64,000 bases of DNA, taken from NCBI GenBank assembly GCA_029339195.1, contig JAPTJF010000012.1, positions 124,001 through 188,000 of the forward strand, read 5' to 3'. Position 1 is the stretch's first letter, and each line of letters opens with the position of its first letter. Positions 54,001-63,200 of this stretch are shown piece by piece. A program made the translations under genes and the position numbers. Origin of the DNA: Micractinium sp. NFX-FRZ (Eukaryota > Chlorophyta > Trebouxiophyceae > Chlorellales > Chlorellaceae). Below the pieces are notes generated by a model, which saw only the letters and a list, made by a program, of their open reading frames with translations, did no database searches and was not told the origin of the DNA.

Positions 54001-55440
54001 TGCTGTGCTGCACACGGCGGCGCGAGCCCACACGGCGACGTCCCAACACTCCGCCGCCCCCGCGCCCAATGCCATCCAATGACACCCAGGCGTGCAGGCA
54101 CAACAATTGGCCTGCCTGCATGCCGGAGAAGTCCCGGAACTCCTCATCTCCCGCCCCCAGCCGCCACACAGCCCCCTCCTCGTCGTCAGACATAAAGTCC
54201 TCCTCCAAGTCCTCGTCCTCCCCGAAGTCTGAGCGCGCCCGCCTCCGGCCAGCCTGCTTCCCAGGGGGAGTGAGTGAGGGGAGAGCATGCACAGGGGTGA
54301 CGAGGTAGGAACAACAGGGGTAGAGGAGGGAGCCAGCGGCCCTTGCCCAGGCCCTCTGCAGCGGGGGGGAGCGCTGAAAGAGGGGGAGACGGGGATGTGG
54401 GAGAGACAAACATGGATTGGCGAGTGGGGAGAAAACTGGGGATGGAGGAGGGAGATTCATGCAAGAGCGCAGCATGCTGCATTGTTAAATGCTGGGAAGC
54501 TGCAGGGCCCAAAGCCATCCACAACACCCACGCCCATAGCCCACCCCGCCCTCCCAGCCTCACCATGGCCGCCCCGCCGCCGCGCCCGCCGCCGCCCGCC
54601 CTGCCCCTCCCCCTGCCGCGCCCTCCGCCGGCGCCGGCGCGGGGCGCTGCCTTCTGCTTTGCAGTTGCAGCGCCCACCGACCGCGCGCCACGTGACGGCT
54701 TGCGGGCCGCCTTGCTGCCGCCTGCTGCCTTGGAAGGTGCCTCTTCCTCTTCAGAGTCATACACCTCCCAATCTTCATCGTCCTCGTCCTCCCAGCGCCC
54801 TTTGCGGAAGCCGCGGCCGCCGCCACCCGCCAGCTCAGCGCCCGCCACCTCAGCATCGTCCTCGTCATCGTCGCTGATCACCACCACATCGGGGTCTGGC
54901 CGGTACTCGTCATCGTCGGCCCCCTGCAGTGCATGGGATTACAGGTAGATTGTACATGTTGTTGCAGCCCGAAATGCAAACCTCTGGGCGCGGGCAGGAG
55001 GGGTTGACCGATGCAGCACAAGAGTGCTGCACCTGGCATGTGGGACACCAGGAGAAGGGACGAAGCTTCATACCCAAGTCTTCAGCGCAAGTGGGAGCTT
55101 CCTGCGCTCCTCACAAGCACGGCGCACCTGCACCCGCCGCCCTCCCCGTCCGCTGCCGCCGGCCGAGGCGCCACTAGCGGAGAGCTTGAGCCGCACCTTG
55201 GTGCCCCCTGCAGAAAAAGAGGTGGTTGAATGTCTGTCTTACTGGAGGCGCCAGTGGCCAGCCAGAAGCAGTCGCAGCTGTGGCAGCAGCACTGGCGGCG
55301 GCGGCACTGGCGGCAGTCCAGGACCTGGTCGGTTGACCTGCAAGCCACCCATCGCTACTTAGAACACGTGACTGCCCTGTTGGCTGTATAGTGGGCCTGC
55401 AAAGGCCTGGACTCGCACCTGGGCCACCCGCCCCCGACAT
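45057..55440 (-). CDS. XPB: TFIIH DNA helicase/translocase XPB (ERCC3/Ssl2)
   Basis: Twenty-four exons in order: 55440-55419, 55207-55128, 54923-54564, 54253-54116, 53846-53824, 53419-53309, 52859-52697, 52080-51789, 51421-51270, 50593-50471, 50296-50198, 49917-49807, 49645-49551, 49313-49235, 49015-48889, 48613-48540, 48257-48118, 47717-47552, 46936-46850, 46614-46510, 46232-46145, 45972-45914, 45547-45462 and 45213-45057. The product has 978 residues, longer than usual because of an acidic, Gly/Arg-rich N-terminus and a Gly-rich insert in exon 8. Motifs: [12 protein letters not shown] (XPB N-terminal domain), Walker A CGAGKS (K519), DEVH (615-618), [10 protein letters not shown] with the RED motif (646-648), [10 protein letters not shown], and motif [10 protein letters not shown] (814-821). 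XPB is the ATP-driven translocase of TFIIH that opens promoters and damaged DNA for excision repair. Two introns appear to start with GC (after 54116 and 49551). Many introns carry copies of adjacent exon edges. Head-to-head with the E2 gene. Confidence 0.95.
47055..47402 (-). repeat. Four echoes of XPB exon 19 start in intron 18, plus a 130-bp tandem duplication
   Basis: The true exon start with its acceptor (46914-46939; plus strand GAGTTGTCTCCCACCTG) is echoed at about 47055-47083, 47141-47166, 47271-47298 and 47371-47402 with growing divergence. Two of the echoes lie within a 130-bp tandem duplication (47086-47215 and 47216-47345) that shares AAGAAGAGACGGCCTTTAGA and TAACGTAATGATTGGGG. 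Confidence 0.85.
47758..47805 (-). repeat. Echo of XPB exon 18 start in intron 17
   Basis: The plus-strand stretch ACACAATCACCTTGTCGCCT with CTGCA is an exact copy of the true exon 18 start and acceptor (47698-47722), 80 bp away. Flanking exon bases (CGTAGAT) are also recognisable. Confidence 0.85.
49327..49366 (+). repeat. Long G tract in XPB intron 13
   Basis: Ten G, then AC, then 21 G, C and six G on the plus strand, the non-coding strand of XPB. The transcript carries the C tract just after exon 14 in plus coordinates, that is, inside the intron before exon 14. Single-strand folding (G-quadruplex) is possible and the exact length may be a sequencing artefact. Confidence 0.7.
50040..50190. 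repeat. CAGCA pentanucleotide microsatellite in XPB intron 11
   Basis: About 28 imperfect repeats of ACAGC, with variants such as ACGGC and CCAGC toward the right end. It lies within an intron and does not affect the exons. Confidence 0.85.
50318..50400 (-). repeat. Echo of XPB exon 11 in intron 10
   Basis: CTCTTCTCCTGGTTGGGGCG and GTACGATGATGGGCG (plus strand) copy exon 11 (50198-50303) with many substitutions. The copy keeps an acceptor-like GCAG and would read [14 protein letters not shown] against the true [13 protein letters not shown]; downstream it loses the Walker A codons. Confidence 0.85.
50646..50682 (-). repeat. Echo of XPB exon 10 in intron 9
   Basis: CAAGGCGTCTGGCAGGCGCC GCTC repeats the exon 10 stretch CAGGGCATCCGGCAGGCACC GCTC (50553-50576), about 95 bp away. 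Confidence 0.75.
50943..51186 (-). repeat. Echoes of XPB exon 9 end in intron 9
   Basis: The exon 9 end with donor (51264-51309; plus strand CACCTTGGCTGGGTCCACCT CAAAGGAGTGCAGCTCC) is echoed at 50943-50983, 51091-51118 and 51148-51186. A further piece (AGAGTGCAGCTC) is seen near 50839. The first copy is nearly intact over 40 bp. Confidence 0.85.
51496..51561. repeat. Exact 33-bp tandem duplication in XPB intron 8
   Basis: Two identical units (51496-51528 and 51529-51561) begin GAATGTGCAGAGGGCACTGG. Perfect identity indicates a very recent event. Confidence 0.9.
52266..52640 (-). repeat. Four echoes of XPB exon 7 end in intron 7
   Basis: The true exon end with donor (52687-52725; plus strand CACCCACCTTGCCGTAGTTC TGGGTGCA) is copied at 52603-52640, 52501-52538, 52379-52415 and 52266-52300. 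Divergence increases with distance. The closest copies keep both the codons for NYGK and the GTGGGTG donor. Confidence 0.9.
52914..53102 (-). repeat. Two echoes of XPB exon 7 start in intron 6
   Basis: The exon 7 stretch around 52797-52868 (GGGAGTGCGGGGTCAGCTGG, TACTCGTGAATCCACCTGGC on the plus strand) recurs at 52914-52990 (GGGAGTGCGGGGTGAGGTGG, TACTCGTGGATCCACCTGGC) and in part at 53045-53102. With the intron 7 copies, exon 7 is flanked by echoes on both sides. Confidence 0.85.
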
Positions 55441-55825
55441 GTGCGCCGCTGCAGCTGTGGCGCTCTCTACAGCTCCAACTGTCCGCTAGGACATCTGGCA
55501 GCTGCCTCTATAGAGTTTCGACAGCCCCAGGCGCCCAGACAGAGTGATCGCGAGCGCCAGGCAATTAGGGAGCCTCTCTGCTGCCTGCTAGCAATTCTGA
55601 AACCACATACAGGGGACAGCCAACCATCCAAGTCGTGAAAAGGGGCTTTCCAGTGAGGAACATGCCTGTGCCACGCGGCAATCTCTCCCGTCTGCAAACG
55701 GGGCTCTTGCGCTGCCTGCCCACATTGCAGCGAGCGACCTAGGCACCAATAAGTTGTACGCAGGTGCCTCCCAGAAAGCCCCAGTCCGCAAGCCCCGCTT
55801 GGACCAGCTCTCAGCCTCCCTCGTC
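55441..55825. promoter_or_regulatory. Compact bidirectional promoter region of XPB and the E2 gene
   Basis: Only 385 bp separates the two start codons, which face away from each other. Both genes are housekeeping genes, and a shared promoter is a reasonable inference. No TATA-like box is obvious. Confidence 0.5.
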
Positions 55826-58565
55826 ATGGCGGCCGCGTCGTCGCCCTCCCGCAGGTGTGTGTGGTCTGTATGGCGGGCCTGCAGCGCGCCTCGCAACGCC
55901 TCAGCGCCCCCGCTCACCCCTACCCTTCCGCTCTTCTCCCTGCAGGCGGGAGCAGGACGTCATGAAGCTCAGTGAGTGGTGTTGGGGCTGTGCGATCGGT
56001 GACGGGCCTGCCACGACGCGCTGGGGGCTGCAGGGTGCCTCTTGGCTGGCGCTGCCGCCTGCAGCGGCAGCAGCGAGCGAGCAGGCGGCAGCGCTGCAGG
56101 CTGTGCCCTGTGTGCTGCACGCATGTGTCGTGGGGGTGTGTGGACAATGCCGTGCAAGCTGGTTGATGCAAGCTGCAGACTACCGCATTTGCCCGGTTCC
56201 TCTTCAGACAACCGATGTGCCCCAACACGTGCTGCTTGCTGCATTGCTGGCGGTGCGTCTGGAAGGTGGAACTGGGGGATAGAACAACACCTGCTTGCTC
56301 ATGAAACCCATGCTTACCAAAACCTGCTTGCTGCAGTGATGAGCGACTGGAAGGTGGAGCTGGTGGAGGACAACATCTGCGAGTTCCACGTCGTATTCAA
56401 GGGGCCGCCAGACAGTGAGTGGCAGGCTCGCTGTGTTGGGGCTGCTGGTGTTCAGGTTCAGTGGTGGGCAGGCTGCCGGGCGGCTGGTGCGGTTTGCGGC
56501 GTGGGCCAGCTAGCTGCGAGTTCCGCGGGGCCACCAGACAGTGAGTGGGGGCAGGTTGCCAGGGGGCTGCCAGTGTTCGCAACATGGGGTCTGAGCTCCT
56601 GGCTGCCACCTGCACAGCGGCGGTGCCGTCAGGCCCCTGCCAGCACTGTGCACGTGCTGCTGGTTGCCTGCTTGCCTGGCTGCTCTTGTGCTGCGTGGAT
56701 GGCCAGCGGTTGGGTGCTCACTGCTGCCGCCAGACAGGCAAGCAGGCGGGTGCTGCTGCCTGCAAAGCTGGCGCTTGGCAGGCAGCTAGGCAGGCCGCAC
56801 AGTGGCAGAGCTGCAGGGCTGCCGAGGGGCTATGCAGCATGTCAGAGGGAGGCTGCTGGCGGCCAGCACTCGGCTTGTGGCCCATGCCCCGCCAGCAAAG
56901 CCAGCAGGCGCATGCAGGCCTGCTGCTCCGCTTGTGTTTATGACCCTGAACAGGGCGGCACGCTTCCTCCTTGACTTCCCCCATCCTTGGCTGCTTCCCC
57001 TTTGACTGCTTCCTCACCGCCTGTGCTGCGCTGGCCCCCACCCCTTGCCCTCGCCCTGCAGGCCCCTACGAGGGCGGCGTGTGGCGGGTGCACGTGGAAC
57101 TGCCCGAGTCCTACCCCTACAAGTCCCCCTCCATCGGATTTGTGAACAAGATCTATCACCCAAACATTGACGAGGTGAGGGCACGGCAGCGATGCAGCAA
57201 TAAAAAATTCTTATTTCTTGCATTTGCTCTGCGGGATGGAGGGCCGGCTGGGTGTTGCTGTGGGTCCCTGAAGGTGTCTATGGGAATGAATTCTGGCAGA
57301 GGGCTGGGCGCTCGGTCGTCTGGGCCGGCGCGAAGCCTTTGCTGTGCGCTGAGGGGCAGGCTTCAGAAGCAGGGCGGGCCTCCACGACTCCGCACAGCAG
57401 CTTCTTCCCATCCTGGCCACGGCAGAAACAGTACGCGCTCACTACAAGCAGAAGGCGCTAGCAATCAAATCCGCCCTGGTGCCTGGCACGCTCCTGCCGC
57501 TGCTAACTGCAGCGGCCTGCAACCTGCTTGCTGCTCAATTCTGTGCAGGGCGCGGGCAGCGTTTGCCTGGACGTGATCAACCAGACGTGGAGCCCCATGT
57601 TTGACCTGGTCAACGTGTTTGAAACTTTCCTCCCACAGGTGGGTGCTGGGTGCTGGCAGCACCTAGGTCTGCTTGGGTGCTGGGTGCTGGTTCTGACTGC
57701 GCTCCCGCTAGGTCGGTCTTTTGCAGTTGCGCATTGCTTCTTGCAGGCAGATGCTGCTGGGAGCGTGGTGGCTTGGCTGCATGTTGTTGGCTGAAGGAGA
57801 AGGGGTGTGTGCATGGCGGAAAGAGGGAGCGGGTGGGTAGGACATTGTTGCATATTGACACTCCGGCCCACTCTTGTCCCTCTCGCCCGGCCCCCCGCAG
57901 CTGCTGCTGTACCCCAACCCCTCGGACCCGCTCAACGGGGAGGCGGCGGCGCTGCACATGCGGGACCCCACGGCTTACCAGAAGAAGGTGAGGGCAGGGG
58001 CAGCCGGGGTGCATGCTAGCTCATGACACCTGTTTTTAAGTAAATAAAGAAAATTGTAATTTTTTCTGGCTAGCTCAACTTGGCCCCATGTTTGCACCAC
58101 ATCAACCGTCCGCTCGGCTGCCTGGCTCTGTCCCACCTGTACCACTCCCCTTCTCTCTCCCCACCCACCCCTCTCTCACCTACCCCTCCCCCCACCCCTC
58201 CTGCGCCACAGGTGCGCGACTATGTGGCCCGGTTTGCGCGGGCCGAGGACGTGGCGGCCCTGGAGGATGCGGAGAAGCATGGGGGAGGCGCCGAGGGGAT
58301 GAGCGAGGACGGGGAGTCGGGTGAGCGGGGCGGCTGCGGCAGCAGCTGTATTGTTGGGCAGGGGGGAGGCTGTGGCATGCTGGGGGTTTGTGGGGAGGTG
58401 GTTGAGCGGAGCGGCAGCTGCAGTGTTGGGCAGGGACGCCCAATCCCGCCCGGCTGAAGCCTGTTCAAGCACCCTCTTCGCCCTCCACTGCTCGCCCATG
58501 CAGACGGCTTCCTTTCCAGCAGCAGCGACGAGGAGGAGGAGCAGGCGGCAGGGAAGATGGAGTGA
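55826..58565 (+). CDS. UBE2H: UBE2H/UBC8-type ubiquitin-conjugating enzyme (E2)
   Basis: Eight exons: 55826-55854, 55946-55971, 56337-56414, 57062-57174, 57549-57638, 57901-57987, 58212-58320 and 58504-58565, giving 197 residues. The E2 core is unmistakable: [77 protein letters not shown] and [18 protein letters not shown]. The active cysteine is C88, essentially where UBE2H has it. The insertion-free core with VINQTWSP is typical of the UBE2H family (human UBE2H, plant UBC4/5/6, yeast Ubc8, which acts in the GID/CTLH degradation pathway). The tail is acidic with a Ser/Glu cluster ([12 protein letters not shown]), as in other members. The exon 3 donor region is echoed in the next intron. Confidence 0.95.
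56514..56547 (+). repeat. Echo of exon 3 end in the next intron (E2 gene)
   Basis: CTGCGAGTTCCGCGGGGCCA with CCAGACAGTGAGTGG copies the end of exon 3 and its donor (56376-56422) with a 12-nt internal deletion. Confidence 0.85.
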
Positions 58566-60271
58566 GAGAGCGCGGCTGCTGGCAGCCAGCCTGAGTGGAG
58601 GCAGGGCGTCGGGTGTGGCAGTTCCGCCTCGCCGGCCCCCTCTGCCCTGTGCTGCCTTGCCAGCCTTTGTAGGTGTAGCTGCTATGTTCGCTCGGCCCTC
58701 TCAACACGCACACGCACGCATACTGCGCAGGATTAGGAAGCTCTCCGTTGCATTCCCAGCCCACACACGTCTGCCTGCATCATTCACTCATTCGCCTGCA
58801 CCCCCCGCCTCCTCTGTGTCTCTCCCACTCCCTGCCTACCCCAACTCCCTCCTCCTCCCGCCCTGCTCGGCTCTCTTGTCTCTTACTCCCCCCACACATA
58901 TTTCTTCTTCTGTACCCTTATCGGCATGAGCACCGGCTGTACCCTCCCCCCCGCCCCTCCCTGCCGCCGCCTCAGCCGCTGCTGCCCTCCTTGCTGCCCG
59001 CCTCCGCCGGTGCCAGCTGTGGCAACCCCCAGCCATGGTGCCCCGGCGCTTCTGGCAGCGTGACCTGGCACTTGTGAAATGCCTCTGCTGCATTCGCCAC
59101 ACCCCTTCTCCCTTTTGTACTCTAGCCCCGGCCCCCCGCCCCCGGCGTCCACCACACCAAGGCTCTTTTCCCCGCCAGCCTCCCACATGCCCCGCCCCTC
59201 TCCTGGGCCCCCCCCGCGCCCTGCTGCGCACGCTGCCCCATGTGTGCACGCTCACCCTGCATAGAAGCATCCCACATCCCGTGCATGCTTGCAATCCTGC
59301 AATCGTGTCTGCTGCCTCTCCAGGCGAAGAAAGCCTCCCGTGTAACATTAGTGAGAGCGGGCACGGAGCAGAGGGGGAGCCAATGTGCCATCCTGCATAG
59401 AAAGGAGGGCCTGCATATGAACCCATTGTGGCGGCCAGTGTCTCCCGGGCTGTTGCGCCTGTCCTTTGTGACGCTCAGCCGAAACAAGCGGCACGACCTA
59501 TGAAAATGGTTGCGGATCCCTGCTCTACACCCCTGTATCAGCCCCCTACTGTCACCATCGTTTGCTGGCACCGCCGACGTCGTCAGCGTCGGTTCTCCCC
59601 GCTGCTGCTGGGCTGTGTGGCGTGCCCAACACTTTGGGGAAGCCTGTGCCACCCCACTCGACGGTGCTGCTCTGATCAGCCTCTCTTCCAAACAAAACTC
59701 TTCGCTGCCTATCCGCAACGTCCGTCTTCGCCCCCTCCCCCCACGCTGCTCAGAATGGGAACGCCGCGCCCAGCCGACACAGATGCTCGCGCAGGACGAA
59801 TGCCACAGGATACTTGCTCCAGCTGAGTTTATAAGTACACACTGTACCTCCAGCAGCTGTTATCAAGCCCAAACCAAGCTGTGGTGATAGCCTGCCCTAA
59901 ACGAGCGCACATGGCCATGTGTGTGGCGGTGAGGCCTCACGAGGCGCCGCGAGTCAGCGGGCGGCGGCGGCCGACGGCTGCATTGTCATCTGCCAAGCTT
60001 TTTAGCGTTTTCTGTCTAAGATCGCGGATTGCTGCTCCTGCAGCTCTCGCCAGGTCCTGTGCCAAGCCTCGAGTGCGAGGGCGCACCGCCCTTTCTCTTC
60101 TCTGTCGTCCTCCGTCTCTTAATAGCGGGGGGTCTTCACGGTGTTGTACATCAACGTTTTGCGTCTTCGGATCACGTTGGAGACCTCCGATTGTCGCCCG
60201 ATCGCACGTTCCTTGGCCTGCTGCCTGCCAAGCTGCCCGGAAGCCCCTGAAAGCCCCAAGAAGCCATAGCC
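58566..60271. other. 3' UTR of the E2 gene and intergenic region
   Basis: About 1.7 kb with no supported gene. TGTAA at 59341 is the best poly(A) signal for the E2 gene. The last few hundred bases before 60272 are less GC-rich and probably hold the promoter of the PX gene. Confidence 0.5.
59341..59345 (+). terminator. TGTAA poly(A) signal of the E2 gene
   Basis: TGTAA on the coding strand about 780 bp after the stop. Confidence 0.45.
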
Positions 60272-63200
60272 ATGAGCACCGGCGGGCGCCGCGGCCTGGA
60301 CGCGCCTCCCGCCCCTGGCGGCGGCAGTGGCGCCCGCCCGCCGCCCGCCTCTCACCACCCGCCCAGCGGCGAGAAGGGGTGGCGCTACACGCTTCGGGTG
60401 CCCAGCTGGTCGCAAGCCCAGCTGCCAGGTGGCGAGACGGCGGTGTTCTACCAGGTGCAAGGGGCTTGGGGCCTTGCGTGAGCGCTCGTGTTGGTGCCGC
60501 GCTTTGCCGCCCATACATCGTGCCCGCTGCAACTTCGCGGCTCGACCCACCACCGGTGAGTGCCTGAGCCCTGTCCCTTTGCCCGCCCATGCAGGTGGAG
60601 GTGACGGTGCTGCCGCCGCAGGGCGAGTCGCGCAAGCGCAGCGTGGGGCGCCGCTACAGCAGCTTCACCACGCTCTTCAAGCGGGTGCGCCGCCGCCGCT
60701 GTGGTTGTTGTTGTGGGTGCACCCTGGCATGGGCCAACTCTGGGTGTGGCATGGGGCAGCGCTACAGCAGCAGCTTCACCATGCTCCCGCCCGCCCCTCC
60801 CCCCCCTGGCCTGCAGCTGCGTGAGGAGCTGGGGCCGGCAGCGCTGCGTGGGCTGGACCCGCCGCCGCGCCGCAGCCTGGCAGGCGTGAACCGCAAGTGA
60901 GCATCCACAGCACTCTTGCTCCCTCCTTGGGAGCCGATTGAGCATCGGGCGCCCTCCTGCCTGCGTTCCTGGCTTCCCCGCCTGCCTGCCCTGCCTGCCC
61001 CGGCAACCTCTGGGAACAACCCACCTCATGTTTTGTTGCAGGCCGGAGCTAATTGAGCAGCGGCGGTTTGAGCTGGAGCAGTGGCTGTGGCGCCTCACAG
61101 AGTCGCCCCAAGTGGGTGCTGGCTGGCTGGCTGGGGCCCCTGGCATACATGTTGTGGGACAAGGGGGCGGCTGCCTGTGCTTGATGTTGGGTGCACACAT
61201 CTGTGGGACCGCAGCCTTGCCCTCGCTGTGTTGGGTGGTGCAGACGTGTGCTGCGGCACGCTTCACTACTTGCTGCCCTGTGCCACCCTTCCATCACTGC
61301 ACTGTGTGGCGTGTGGTCAACGCCATCAAGACCGCCCACTTCCTAGGTGACCGATCCTCTCCCTCGTCCACCGTAAAGCCAATCCCCCGTCTCCCCCCGT
61401 GCCCCCTGCCAGATTGCCAACTCCATCATGATGTTTCACTTTTGCGAGCTGGACGCCGCTGCCCGCATGCGCCCCCGCGCCGCCAGCCAGCCTCGAGCCG
61501 CCCCCGGCGCCAGCGCCGGCGCCAGCGCCGGCAGCATGCATGGCTCCCAGCTGAGCAGCCCCTCTGATAGCCTGGGCGCTGCCACCGCGGGGGGCGGCTT
61601 CCCGGGCCCCGGGAGCAGCACCCAGCTGAGCCCGGAGCACAGCTACGCGCCCAGCTGGTCGGGTGAGTTGGGGCAAGGGGGGGGGGGCAAGGGGGGCAAG
61701 AGGGAGAGGCCTTTAGGTAGGGTGAGCGAGTGGGGCAGGGCTGCAGTTGATCATTGGATTTGGACTGGTGGCAGGCCCGCTCTTGGCGCCTTGTCCAGCA
61801 CTCCTCACAGCAGTGGCTTGTGGGTATGGCGCGTGCTTGTGGCTTTCCGTCAGGACGCCCTCCTGTGTGCATTTGCAGCCCAGCCGTGCTGCTCACCCAT
61901 GCTGGCTCACCCATGCTGCTCTGTGCTGCACATGCTTGGCTTTGCAGGCAGCGAGGCGTCCGACTTGTTTGGCGAGCCCAGCGTGAGCAGCAGCGGCCTG
62001 GGGGCGGCTGCCGGGCCGGCGGCGGCCTCGGATGGCCCCGCGCCCCGCTCACAGCGTGCATCATCGCAGCATCACGGGCACGCCATGCCCCCGCGCCAGC
62101 AGCACGCGCCGTCCTCGGTGCGGGGCGGCAGCAGCGACAGCCTGTCTGAGGCCGGCAGCAGGCAGCAGTCGCTGCTGCCGTCGGCGTCGCTGCTGCCAGC
62201 AGCTGGGGCGCCCGCTGTGCCGGCGCATGGCGGGCTGGGCGGCGCCGCGCATCAGCTGCGCCTGGCGCTGCCGGTGCAGCAGCGGGGGGCGGCCAAGGCG
62301 GCTGCCCGGCTGCTGAGGGAGCAGATGGCCACCGCCCAGGCTGACCTGGCAGGTATGTGCGGACGCGGGCTCAGGCTTTGTAGGAGAGGGTGACAGTATA
62401 GGCAGGGTGGCAGTGGCACCCCTTGTCCCCTCTCAGCTGCAATTCTCAAATGCTTGCAGCCTGCTGTTCGAGGGCTGCGGTGCAACACCGTCCCACACCT
62501 CCTGGCTCGCCCGTGTGGCACCGCCCCTCCTGCCCTCGCTTCCCCCCTGTGTGTGCAGACGCCGCCCGCACCATCGCCGCCGACCAGCAGGCAATCGCCC
62601 AGCTGGCATCTGAGCTGCAACAGCTCCAAGAGCTGCAGCAGTTGGCAGAGGCGGGCGACAGCGGGGGCAGCGTGGCGGCACTGCGGCAGCAGGCCGCTGA
62701 GCTGGCGGCACTGAAGCAGCAGGTTGGGGCGCTGCAGGCGGAGCGGGATGCACTGGCAGAGCAGCAGGCAGAGCTGCAGGCGAGGCAGCAGGCGGCGGAA
62801 GAGCGGCAGCAGGCGGCAGGGGGCTCTGCCGGAGATCAGGAAAGGGCTGAGCAGGCGGAGCAGCAGGTTGCTGCGCTGCAGGCGGAGCGGGAGGCGCTGC
62901 AGCAGGCGGCGGAGCAGCAGCAGCGCCAGCTGGTGGCGGCGGCGGCGGAGCTGGAGGCGGCGGCGGCGCAGCGTGCGCAGCAGGAGGAGGAGCGGCAGCA
63001 GCTGCTGGCTGTGCTTGAAGCCCAGTGTCAGGGGCTGCAGCAGCAGCTGGGGGAGGCGCAGGCGGCTGCGGCGGCTGCGGCGGCTGACAAGGAGGCGGCG
63101 GCTGCCAAGTCACGGGAGGACCTCAAGCTGTTGGCCAAGGAGGTGAAGAGCCTGCGCAAGCAGCTGGCAGCGTCCCAGCAGCAGCAGCTGGAACAGCAGG

